Below, piece by piece: positions 13,457 to 24,500 of a stretch of DNA of 64,000 bases. The stretch covers positions 248,001 to 312,000 of the forward strand of contig NZ_CP102083.1 of the NCBI RefSeq assembly GCF_024582715.1, written 5' to 3'. The position numbers were made by a program, and so were the translations under genes. Under the pieces are notes generated by a model that was not told the origin of the DNA, did not search any database, and saw nothing but the letters and a program-made list of their open reading frames with translations. Position 1 is the stretch's first letter. Every line of letters begins with the position of its first letter. The stretch is from Mycoplasma sp. 2045. Lineage in GTDB: Bacteria; Bacillota_I; Bacilli_A; Mycoplasmatales; Metamycoplasmataceae.

Positions 13457-14514
13457 TGAAATTTAAAGAACATTTACACAAATTTAATTCATCAGTTAAG
13501 AAATTCTTCGAAAAGACAGCAAGCAAAATTAAAGGACGTGAAGCAACTGCTTCAATGTCTAAAGAAGAATTAGCAACAGCGCCAAACCCAATTACACAAC
13601 CATTTGTGTATCAGTCTTGAAAAATTGTTGGAAAAATTGTAGACTTCCAAACTGATATGCATATGCAAGCTCAACCAAGAGTTTTCAAAGAATTTATTAA
13701 CAGATTCTCAAGAAGTTTTGCTGGAGTTTTTGGTTTTGTTACATTAGTTTCATTAATCTTATTAGCAATTGTCATTCCATTTACAACACAAGATCCAAAC
13801 GTTACAAGTGTTGATGATTCAAAACTTATTTTCAATACAGTAGATAGCAAGGGTGTATTCCACATTCTTGGAACAGATCACTTAGGAAGAGATTTTTGAG
13901 CTAGATTATGATGAGGACTTAGGTATTCAATTGCACTTGCATTTGTTGTAACAGCAATCGAGGTTGCTATTGGACTTACAATTGGAATTATGATGGGTCA
14001 ATTTGAATTCTTTGACAAAATCATGACTTTCATCATCAAAGTTATTTCAATTGTTCCTACAATTATCATCCTTATCTTAATGACAATTATTATCAAACCT
14101 AGTTTCTGAGTTGTTGTATTCTCACTTTCACTTACATCTTGAACAGGTATGGCTAACCAAATTAGAGCTCAAGTTAAGCGTGCTAAATACTTTGAATGAG
14201 TATCAGCATCAAAAATCTTAGGTACACCAACTTGAAAAATTCTTAAAAACTATGTACCTGTTATATTACCTATTTTAATTACTCAATTAGTATTCACAAT
14301 TCCTGGTGTTGTTTTATCAGAAACATCACTTGCATTCATCGGTCTTGCTATCGATGATGTTCCTACATTAGGAAACTTAATTTCTGAAGGTCAAAAATTA
14401 TTCCCTGACTACTTAAGATACGTATTTGTTCCTTCAACATTCTTAATCTTAATTACAACAAGTGTTCAATTAATTGGTGCATCAGTTCAAGATGCATTAA
14501 GAAGACAAAGATAG
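13456..14514 (+). CDS. oppC: Oligopeptide ABC transporter permease OppC
   Basis: 352 residues, with ATG overlapping the oppB stop by one base and AGGAGAGG upstream. A cytoplasmic N-terminus of about 90 residues, longer than in most bacteria, precedes the first membrane helix. HILGTDHLGRDFWARLWW is the well-conserved OppC/DppC motif. The coupling loop includes VSASKILGTPTWKIL. About six membrane helices are predicted in total. It pairs with OppB to form the translocation path. The next gene, oppD, starts 9 bases after the TAG stop. Confidence 0.95.
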
Positions 14515-14523
14515 GAGAGTTTT

Positions 14524-15774
14524 ATGAAAAAAGATAATAACTTATCTAATCAATCAGAAAAACAATCATTCAAGTCTAAATGAGAACACTTTAAAAGAAA
14601 AATAAATGTTGCAATCACAAACGCTTTTTCTGGTCTTGGATTAGGAAACAGAAAAAATATGTTTGATTGAGAAACATTTATGGAAAATGTTGAGTACAAA
14701 GAATTTTCAGATGGAACAAAACTTAAAATTGCTGCAGAAATTAAAGACATTCACTTATCATTCTTAAACCCATCTGTACCAGGTCAAAAGAACAAAGTTC
14801 TTCGTGGACCATCTATTCAAATTTATGAAGGAAAAGTTCACGCAATTATCGGTGAATCTGGTTCAGGTAAATCAGTTATTACATCTCTTCTTTATGGACT
14901 TACAGGAGATAATGCTGTAATTGATAGTGGTGAAATTAAACTTTACAATAATCACGTTGAGAAGTTCTCAATGCGTGATTGAGAACGTTCACACTATAGA
15001 GGAAGAGTTGTTTCAGCTGTCTTCCAAAACCCTATGTCTACATTAAACCCAACTATGAAAGTTGGAGCACAAATTATGGAAGGTATGCTTGTTAATAAAG
15101 TTGTTAAAAACAAAAAAGAAGCATACGAACGTGCTGTAGAATTCCTTAAATTAACAAAAATTAATGACCCTGAAGCTGTTATGAAATTATACCCACACGA
15201 AATGTCAGGAGGTATGATTCAACGTGTTGTTATAGCTGCTATTGTTGCTCTTGAACCAAAAATTTTAGTAATGGACGAGCCTACAACAGCGCTTGATCCA
15301 ACAGTTCAAGCTTTAGTTCTTGAAGTTGTTAAAGAATTACAAGAAAAACTTAAATTATCAATCGTGTTTATTACTCACGACCTTGGAGTTGTTGCTTCGA
15401 TAGCTGACTACATTTCAATTATGTATGCAGGTCAAATTATTGAGGAGGGAACTACAAGAGAAATCTTAAAATATCCACAACACCCATATACTTGAGGTTT
15501 AATCTTAAGTATGCCTGACGTTAATAATGGTAAAAGACTTTCAACAATTAGAGGTTCAGTTCCATCTAACTTAAATAATATTGTTGGAGATGCTTTTGCA
15601 GTTAGAAATGATTATGCACTTGGTAGAGATTTTGAAGTTGAACCTGACTTTTACTATGTTTCAGAAACACATAGAGTTAAATCAGCGCTTTTAGATAAAA
15701 GAGCACCTAAATATACGCCACCTGCACACATTGCAAAATTATGAAAGGAGTTTTTAGCAAGTTCTAAAAAATAA
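14524..15774 (+). CDS. oppD: Oligopeptide ABC transporter ATP-binding protein OppD
   Basis: 416 residues from ATG 14524, with GGAGAG seven bases upstream. The frame crosses several TGA (Trp) codons. Walker A is GESGSGKS (about residues 114-121), the ABC signature is MSGGMIQR, Walker B is ILVMDEPTTALD and the switch histidine lies in FITHDLG. The C-terminal part after the core carries the OppD/F-type region that begins HPYTWGLILSMP. An N-terminal extension of about 70 residues precedes the nucleotide-binding domain. It hydrolyses ATP with OppF to drive peptide import. The extreme C-terminus contains the sequence AAAGGAG on the mRNA, which probably serves as the ribosome site for oppF about 28 bases later. 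Confidence 0.95.
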
Positions 15775-15777
15775 GTT

Positions 15778-17103
15778 ATGAAAAAAGACTATTACATAGA
15801 AACACAAAAAAAATTCCTTTTCTGAAAAAAAGAATTCATAAGATACAACATTAAAGGTGTAGATGAAATGTTAAAAGTTCCTCAAGGTAAGGAAGTTTTA
15901 GCAACATTAAGAAACGTGGATGTTACATATGGTTCTCGCTCAAAAGCATTTAGAGCTGTAGTAGACTTTAACTTAAACATTTACAAAGGTGAAGTTTTAG
16001 GTATTGTTGGTGAATCTGGTTCAGGTAAAAGTACAATTGGACGTGCAATTATCGGACTTACACCACACAGCTTTGGACAAATTAAAATTCTTGATAAATT
16101 ATTACCTAAGAAAATGGTTAGAGGATTTAAGTTTGGTAAATCACTTAAAGAATATAAAGAAATCGTTAACTTTATGGTTAATAAAGTGCAAATGATTTTC
16201 CAAGATCCAGCTAACTCACTTAATCCACATGTTAATATTGAAACAGTTGTTTCTGAAGGTTTAACAAATACAAAGAACTCTAAAGAAATTTACTTATTTA
16301 ACTACGACCAAGAGGTTGTTAAACATTTATACTCAATGATTGATAAAAAAGAATATCGTTCTTTATTTGGAAAGTTCAAAGATGAATTAGATCACAAAAT
16401 TTCAATCAATGAGAACGTTGCATATGATGCTTTATATGTTGACTTTGAAAAAACGATTAATCAAACTTGAGGTTTATCAGAAGTCGCAACTAAATTAGCT
16501 GAATACAAAGCAAAACGTGATGAATTAAATAAATTAACTGAAAATGAATGTAAAACAATTTTAGTTAAAGACATTCTTAAGAGTGTAGGACTTGATGAAT
16601 CAGTTTTAAAACGTTATCCACTTGAATTCTCAGGAGGACAACAACAACGTATCGGGATTTCTAGAGCCGTTGTGCTTAGACCTACATTACTTATTGCTGA
16701 CGAACCAATTTCAGCGCTTGACGTTTCTATCCAAGCACAAGTTGTAAACATCTTTAATGAACTTAAAGAAAAATATAATCTTACAATTGTGTTCATTGCT
16801 CACGACTTACGTATGGTTGAATATATTTCAGACAGAATTGCTGTTATGAATAAAGGTAGATTACTTGAAGTTGGTACAACTGAAGAAATTATGAGGCACT
16901 CACTTCATCCATATACAAAATCATTGCTTGAGTCAGTTCCATCAATCGATTCTGACAAAGGTAGCTTGCTAGGATACGAATATAATCCTGCAATGCATAA
17001 TTACACAGAAGATTATCAACCTGAATGAATAAAAATCAATGATAATCACTTTGTGTTAGCTACACCTAAAGAAGTTCAAGATTGAAAAAATAATAAATAT
17101 TAA
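15778..17103 (+). CDS. oppF: Oligopeptide ABC transporter ATP-binding protein OppF
   Basis: 441 residues. ATG 15778 lies 3 bases after the oppD stop; an internal ATG at 15868 also exists, but the earlier start keeps a conserved-looking basic N-terminus. Walker A is GESGSGKST, the Q-loop is MIFQDPANSLNPH, the signature is FSGGQQQRIG, Walker B is LLIADEPISALD and the switch is IAHDLR. Between the Q-loop and the signature sits an insertion of roughly 100 residues, which I recall as usual for mycoplasma OppF. C-terminal HPYTKSLLESVP fits the OppF C-terminal domain. It is the partner ATPase of OppD. The following lipoprotein gene starts 46 bases on, with no terminator between. Confidence 0.95.
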
Positions 17104-17149
17104 TTTAAATTCAAATAACCTAATAAAACAAATATAGAAAGGAGGCTAT

Positions 17150-18253
17150 ATGAAAAAAATTAATAAAAGAATTTTATTTGGTAGTTTTTCATTAGTTTCA
17201 ATGTCATTACCAATCGTTGCTCTTTCTTGCAATAATACAAACAACCCACAACCGAACCCGGGAGATAATAAAACAAATCCAAATCCTGAAATTACATTCG
17301 AGCAAAGCAAAGCAATTGCTATTTCTCAAGTTGAATCATCATATTCAAACTTAACAGAGGAGCAAAGAACTAAGATTAAAGAATTAATCCAAGCATCAGA
17401 AAACCAAGAACAACTTAAAAACATTCAAACAAATGCTAATTACTTAAATGAATTAGTTCCAAGTTTAAAAGAAGCTGTTGCAGATTATTCAGATGTTAAA
17501 GCTAGCTATAAATATGCAAATGATGATCAGCAAGCTAGAAAAGATGCATTCGATACTGCTTACAATAATGTTAATAATGTTGTAAATTACTTAGATTTTT
17601 CAAATAATGGTACTGCATTAAACTTTGATGTTGACGCACTTAAAGCAGCCTACAATGATGCTAAAAATGCATTAGCTGGTCAAGAAGTTCAAAAAGATCC
17701 TAAACCAGCTATGTATACAGATGCAGCTAAAAGATTCGGTAAATGATTCTCACTTCCTGAAAGTCAAGAAGTTGCTTACACAATAGTTAATACAGCTAAA
17801 CAATTTGAAGAAAGCACATATGAAGTTCATACATTAGGACAAAAAGTCGATGGAAAAACAACATATCCAATTAAAAACTACAAAGCTGATACACCGGAAT
17901 TACCTAATAATATTCAATTTTCTATAAGTGATTTCCAAACATATCAAAAAATGATTAAACTTAGACAAAAGGTTCTAGACACTTTCTTTAGATTAATTGT
18001 TAAATCAGATGGTAAGAAAGTTTATGAATTCTTCAACCATGATACAGCTTATGCACCTACTAGATATTCAATTAGTAAATTAATGTTAATCATTGATAAA
18101 TTAATTATCACAGGTAACATTTATGAAGAGTACTTAATTGAATTAGAGGGTACAAAGGATGATTCAACAGTTAAAATGTTCCAAGATCCAGCGCACAAAT
18201 ATTCATATTATGCAATCTTACCTAGAGTAGAGCAAATGAAAAACGCTGTGTAG
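17150..18253 (+). CDS. Lipoprotein of unknown function at the end of the Opp operon
   Basis: 367 residues, starting at ATG 17150 behind a strong ribosome site (AAAGGAGG). The signal ends in ALSC with lipidated Cys27. An Asn/Pro-rich spacer (about residues 30-45) follows. Residues 46-200 are helical, with weak similarity in rhythm to the GA-like helical bundles of the protein at 21504. After that comes a mixed-composition domain that I do not recognise. It sits in the Opp operon without an intervening terminator and is closed by the hairpin at 18274, so it may assist peptide capture. That role is inferred only from position. Confidence 0.85.
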
Positions 18254-18273
18254 TGAGTTTAAAAGTCAAAATT

Positions 18274-18298
18274 AAGTAGCTTATGCTACTTTTTTTAT
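18274..18298 (+). terminator. Terminator of the protease-Opp operon
   Basis: Stem AAGTAGC (18274-18280), loop TTAT, stem GCTACTT (18285-18291), followed by a run of T. It lies 20 bases after the stop of the last gene. Confidence 0.9.
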
Positions 18299-18700
18299 TA
18301 CAAAAAAGCACATTAAAGTTTATTCAATGCACTTAAATTATGTGTGATTAAATATATTTGAAAAGTAGAAATTGAACAAATAAGAAAGCTTTGTATTCTT
18401 TTCTTAATTAATGCTATAAAGCGGAAAACGTGGGATAACCAGAGATAATAAAAAATAATAATCTCTGGTTTTTATATTCTTTAGTTTATTAAATTATTAA
18501 AAAGTTAATTTTTAAAGAGTTTTTTTATAAAAATTAGCATTTTTTGTAACTTATATATAACTAAAAAATTAGCAAAATATTTTTTTTAAACATCTTAAAT
18601 TAACAATTAAAAGCTTATAAAATAAGCGATATTTGTTTCAACAATTTGACTTTCATTAAAATACTTTACAAAAATATTAATTTTTATTTAAAATTAATAT
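18299..18700. other. Intergenic stretch with a second hairpin
   Basis: About 400 AT-rich bases without a gene. A hairpin (AACCAGAGAT at 18437-18446, ATCTCTGGTT at 18461-18470, then T-rich) looks like a second terminator. An extended -10-like box (TGCTATAAA, 18413-18421) lies just before it, so a very short transcript is possible. TTGACT at 18646-18651 may be the -35 of the protease gene, but no convincing -10 follows. Confidence 0.5.
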
Positions 18701-20809
18701 ATGAGATTAAAAAATAAAAAAATATTAACTAGTTTATTAGTTAGTCCAAGTTTATTGATACCTTTTAGTGTGATAAGCACAGCCACATCAACTGATTCTG
18801 ACGCACCAAAATTAGAACTTTTTCAAACTAAAAGTGCAGAAGAAATTGCAAGAATGCCTTTTTTTGATGCAAGAAAACTCAATTTAGTTACTAACGTTAA
18901 GAATCAAGGTCATGAAGGTCTTTGTTGAGCATATACAATTGCTTCAATTTTAGAAACCAATATTTTAAAAAATAATATAGGAAATTACACTAAAAATTCT
19001 TTAGACATTGATGAACATGCAATTGATTACATAAGCAATAGTTGAAATCATAATGCAGATAAGTTAAATTTAAATCCCGATGCTAAAGAATGAAAAGGAA
19101 TTTTAGGTACAGGAAATTATTTATCTCACGCATTTAATGGTTTGATGAGAAATACATCCCCAATTGCTCAAACTAATCAAACTGAGTTTCCTAATTTTGA
19201 TAACCCTACAATTGCCAAAATTAAAAAAGCTGTAAAAATTAATCATACTGTTGATGATATTAAATTAGCGATTGCCAAATACGGCTCTGTGGGAGTTGCT
19301 TATGCTTTTAATGAAATGAATTTTCACCCTGACACCGTTTGATACAACGAACCAAATTCAATTATTATAACTAAATCACCTGAAGAAAGACATATCAGAA
19401 ATCATGCTTCAGTTATTGTAGGTTGAGACGATGATTATTATGCATCTAATTTTTGACCTGAAACACCGAAACAAAAAGGTGGTTTTATTATTAAAAATAG
19501 TTGAGGAACTAAAAACATGCATGCTCAGGGTTACTTTATGCTTTCATACGATTCATTAGATTTAATTCATGAAGTAATGGCAGTTGAAGTAGAAAATAAT
19601 AATGCATATCAAAATACTTACTATTATGATACAAAAAATTCATTTTCTTTATTCGAAACCCCTGGCACTAATGAAAGAACAATGGCAAATATTTTCCCAG
19701 TTAAAAAAGCAAATGACGAAATTGTAGAAAAATTAAAGTCAATTAATTTTGCGCTTAAAGGTACAAACATTACTGCTGAAATCAAAATTTATGTTAAAAA
19801 TTCTTCAATGTCTAATCCTGAAGACGGTGAATTAAAATTAACTCAAGAAGTACAAATTCCAAATTCTGGTGATAAAGGATTTTATACAATTGATTTAAAT
19901 GAAGAAATTATTTTAAACAAAGATCAATATTTTTCAATCATTGTTGATGTCACTAATAAAGGTAAAAAAAACGTTGATTTGGTGGCAAGTGATGAAACTA
20001 GAGAAATTTTGAGTTTTTATAAACACAATAATCAATGAGTAAATAGCAAAAAAAGTTTTGTTGTATTTGGAATTAAAGCTCATACTCTTGAAATTCCAAT
20101 TAGCGAATTAAATAAAAACGCAGTAGTCAATGAAGAAAATAAAGAGTTAGAAGAAAGTTCTGAAAATAATACAAATAATAACCCTAGTGAATCAGATACG
20201 GAAAATAATCCACCTAGAAGTGATGACAGTGAAAGTGAATCAGAAAGCTCTGAAGCTGAAGTAGAAACAGATACAGGGACTAATATAGAAAAGTCATCAG
20301 ATAGTGAGATTTCAAGAGAAGATGAAACAAGTTCTCCAAAAACTGATGAATCTGAAACAGATTCAAGTTCAGAAGAAAATAATCCGATTTCAAAAGAATC
20401 TGATGCATCTAATGTTGAAGACAATAGTTCGCCAGTAGCTGAAGATACTACTAAAAATAAAGATATAACTGATGAAAGTTCATCAGAAGATGAAACTAAT
20501 TCAAGCTCTGAAACAGGAACAGATTCAGCATCTCAAGATGATAACAAACCAACAACGGAAGATTCTGCAACTGAAAATAAAGATGCAATAAATGAAAATC
20601 CAACTACTAATGAAAGTTCAACTGTAGAAAAGAATAATTCCGATAATGAAAAAGAATCAGAAGATGTTTCGATAGAATCTGAAAAATCTAAAACCAATAA
20701 AACACATGTTGTTTTATGAAGTATTTTAGGTGTTACAACTGGAATTATAACTTTTGGTATAGCAACTTTCTTTATTGTTAAATTAATGAAAAAAAGAGTT
20801 AAAAAATAA
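18701..20809 (+). CDS. Surface-anchored papain-like (C1) cysteine protease
   Basis: 702 residues from ATG 18701. There is no ribosome site, so translation may be from a short or leaderless message. A signal-like hydrophobic stretch covers residues 8-28. The C1A catalytic residues are all visible: Gln69 in NQG, Cys75 in GLCWAY, His235 in NHASVIVGW and Asn266 in IKNSWGT. A beta-rich domain follows (about residues 290-460), then about 200 residues very rich in Ser, Glu, Asp, Thr and Asn, which should act as a flexible acidic stalk, then a membrane helix (about 670-693) and a basic tail KKRVKK. The enzyme should hang outside the cell on this stalk. The substrate is unknown; host proteins are the likely target. 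It is a single gene closed by its own terminator. Confidence 0.88.
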
Positions 20810-20824
20810 TTTAACTCTTTTTTT
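20791..20824 (+). terminator. Terminator overlapping the protease stop codon
   Basis: A 13-bp perfect stem, AAAAAGAGTTAAA (20791-20803) with TTTAACTCTTTTT (20810-20822). The stop codon TAA lies in the loop, so the last codons form part of the terminator. Confidence 0.85.
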
Positions 20825-21204
20825 CTGCTTTTAAAAGTTTAAAAGGTTTATTAGCAATTAGACTGATGTATTTATGAACCTGAAGACATATCGAAGGTTA
20901 TATATATTTTTGTTTCTTAAGTTTAGTTTTACTTAAATTTTTAGTTTTCAAAACTAATGATTTAACTGGATTATCTAGAAAAGATAAATTTATAGAAAAT
21001 AGATTAATTGACAGGATGAACAATGTCAAAGAAATCCAAGAAAAATTCAAAAATCAAGCTAAGAAAACTATCAATATAATACTATAACAAATAGTGAGCG
21101 TGTAGCATATAACAAATCTTGAGACAAGTGTTCTATCTGAGTTGTTCAATGTTGAATCAATTAAATTAACTGTTACAACTAAGATGATGCCAATTATAAA
21201 ATAA
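20821..21204 (+). pseudogene. Decayed C-terminus of an IS1634/IS4-type transposase
   Basis: Reading from 20821 gives FKSLKGLLAIRLMYLW, then RHIEGYIYFCFLSLVLLKFL, which is the conserved C-terminal region of IS1634/IS1549-type transposases (the element at 29710 has the equivalent SSLEVRPMF and IQAHVFLCFLAL). The frame stops at about 21089. A second piece, LFNVESIKLTVTTKMMPIIK, ending at TAA 21202-21204, is in a different frame. The N-terminal three quarters and both inverted repeats are missing. It starts right behind the terminator of the preceding gene. It is not a close copy of the other IS in the window. Confidence 0.65.
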
Positions 21205-21503
21205 GAAAACTAATTTCATATAATGAAACATTTTCGTTTGAGAATTTTTGATGTTGTGTATCTTATCCCCTTCTAAGCAAATAACTTTAAAATATTATTT
21301 ACTTAACTTCATTCTATTATTAATTCATTTCTCATATCACAAAAATATATTTTTCACATTTGTGAAAAATTAAGGTATTATGCAGATTAATTTGTAATTA
21401 TATAATCCAAAAGTAAATAATTAAACTATAATTATATTTCTAAAGACAAAAAGAAGTTTTGTCTTATTTAAGCATCAATTTATTTATTAAGAAGAGGTGG
21501 TTT
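21205..21503. other. Promoter region of the lipase-GA protein, with a palindrome
   Basis: About 300 AT-rich bases with no gene. TTTTTCACA (21350-21358) and TGTGAAAAA (21361-21369) form an inverted repeat that could be an operator. TATAAT at 21427-21432 is the best -10 candidate for the gene at 21504; I see no clear -35. Confidence 0.4.
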
Positions 21504-24500
21504 ATGAACAAAAATAAAAAGTTAATTATTGGTTTAAAATCAGCACTTTTAATCATTATTCCATCGATTGCAATTTCAACAGGTATTGCAGCTAATTTAC
21601 AAGCTCCTGAAAGGACAGAACGTGTTAAATTAACAGAGGAAACAGCGAGAAAAATTAAAAATGCTGAAATAACAATGTTAGATGGTTATTATGATTCACT
21701 TATGTTGGATCGTCCGGTTTTAAATCCTAATAGTGATGAAGATGGTGATGGTATTTTAAATAAAGATGAGGTCTACACATTTGTAAAAGATGGTAAGACT
21801 TATTTTGGATACAATTCTCACCCATTCTTAAAAGATACAGATGGAGATGGAATTGCTGATAATAATGATGCTCATAAACTTAAATGAGATTTTTCACCTC
21901 GTGATGCTTTAATTTTCAGTAACTTATCTTACCGTAGTAAAGCTTTCTTAGATATTGAGTTTGATGATACAAATCGTGATTTATGAGAAGAAAATAAAGC
22001 ATATTTTTTAGGCGAAGTTCCAGAAAATAAGAGAGATGAGCACGACAAAATTTTTGAAACAGTTCATAAAAATATGGCCCGTTATTGAAAAAGGTTTGAG
22101 TCTTGAGATGAAAGTAATGGATACCAAGCGTCTTGATTAATTAACCAATCTGATTTTCCATTCTTAGAAAATGACACTATTAGTGTTTTAGCTATTGCAG
22201 GTACTAATGGTGCAAAAGATCTCGATGATGATTTAGATTTATCAATATGAAGAAAAAAACCAGGTCAAGCTGAGAATGTGTGAATTTCTCTAGCAACAAT
22301 AAGTCAAAAACCTGTTTCAGAAATTTATTCTACAGGTCACTCATTAGGGGGTCATCTTTCAGAGTATGCACTTATTTGATCAAAGGGAAATCAAGAAAAT
22401 AGAAGTATTGACAATTTTGTTAAAGCATATGGATTCAATTCTCCAAAAATTTCAAGTGCTTATTATGGAGCTATCAGTGACAGATTAATTAAAGAAGGTT
22501 GAGCACAACATTACGGAACAAATAATGATCCATTAAAAAGTTTTCCTGGCCACTTCCCAAGCACAATTTATGTTGGAGGAGGTTCTCACTCTGATACTAA
22601 CTTCTTTGAAGATGAATATGTATCAAAATACTTTACTTCAGGTGATAGAAGTTTATTTAAAGGCATTCCAGCACAACCTATTCTAGATCAATTAATAGTT
22701 TCAAAATTCTGATATAACGTTCAATTATTCTCAGATAGAACACCTTCAAATGTATGAGGTCCAAAAAGAATAATGGAACAAAACACTGAACGTTTCTACA
22801 AAAGAATTAAGAATATGGTCCCAGAGCACTATCGTTTAGTTGATAGCGCACAAGAAATAGCTTCAAAATTCCCATTAAATAGAGATGCTAACCACAATAC
22901 AAATATTAATTACCAAATTCCAATTACTCCAATAGACCATACTGTAACTTATGTATTTAAGGATGATAATGGTAGAGAAGTAGATAGAAGAACATTTACA
23001 GTCAATGTTGAAAATCAATCATACGAAAAACCTCAAATACCTAATCACCCACTACGTAAGCACTTCATATACAAAATGCAAAATATGTCAGAAGTCCCTT
23101 ACACAAGAGACTTCTGAGTTGATACAACTTATGAAATCAATTTAGTTCCTGAATTAAGGGATAATACAATTGATAATTTAGAATACTTATCAGATGTTCA
23201 AAAGGCAGCTGCTAAAGATCAAATGCGCGCATCTTCAGATAATGATGAAATTGACAGAATTATGAAGAATGCTCAGGATTTAAACCAGCTTATTTACAAA
23301 TTTAATGAAGCTAAACAATTTAAATACAAACCTGATTTTACAGAAGCTGATAAAGAATTTAAAGATGTATTTACAAATGTATTGGATGAAGTTGAAAACA
23401 CTTTATCTTCAGAAGAATTTACAAATCCATCGGTAAGTTATGCAGTTTTATTAGAAAAATTAGAAAAAGCTAAAAATAACTTAAATGGTTTACATAATTT
23501 AGGCGTAGCAAAATCAGATGCAATTGAAAGAATTCATAACTCAGAATACTTACCTGAAGATCAACAACAAAATGCTATTGGTCTTATCGAACGATGTGAA
23601 GAAATAGCTGAAGTTAATAAGATTTTAGAGAACACTCTTCAAGCTGAAGCAGCATACGCTGCATTACAAACTGCTGCAAATAAAATAAAACAAGTTGATT
23701 ATTTACAAGCTACACCAAGTCTTCAAGAGGAATTTATTAAAGCTAAAGATGCTTTAACAGGATTTGATAGAAATATTGATTTTTCAGAACCAATTCCTGG
23801 ACTTAAAGAATTAACAGATGACTTAGTTACAAAAACAAATGCCCTTGATGGAGTTGATAGATTAACAAAAGCTAAAAATGCTGCTAATGCAGTAATTACA
23901 AATTCAGCTTTATCAAAAGAACAAAAAACAAAAACCACTAAACTAGTTGAAAATTGCACAACACTTGAGTCAGTTGATATAATCCAAAACAATGTTTCTA
24001 AAGTAAATGAAGCTATTAACTTAGTTAATAATATCGCTTCTGAAAAACAAACACAAAACTACATTGAAGCAGATGATGATTTACAAACTAAATTCAATAT
24101 TGCTTTAGATACATTATCAAGTGTTAAGACTTATTTAGATTTTGAAAACTTACCAAATAACTTAAGTGAAAATTCTGAAGCATTAATAAGTTCACAAAGA
24201 AATCTAAATGGTGCTTCTAAATTAGTTTTAGCAAAGAATACAGCTAAATCTGAAATAGAAAATATGAGTAACTTACTTGCATATTTAGCTAAAAAAGCTA
24301 AACAAGAAATTGATAATGCAAAAACTATTGCAAGTGTAAATACATTAAAAGAAAATGCTTCTGCATTAAACACAGCTGTAGCAGTTACTAAGCAATCAAA
24401 AAATGCAAAAGAAACTATCGCTTATAAAGAGGCGACATCATCAAAACAAGATGCACTTACTAAATCATTAAATAACTTTGTAAAAGCACTTGCTGCATAT

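Noticed and set aside
21459..21503. Upstream in-frame ATG as start of the lipase-GA protein
   Set aside because: No ribosome site precedes it and it would put a basic-hydrophobic stub before a normal signal; ATG 21504 has AGAGGTGG directly upstream.
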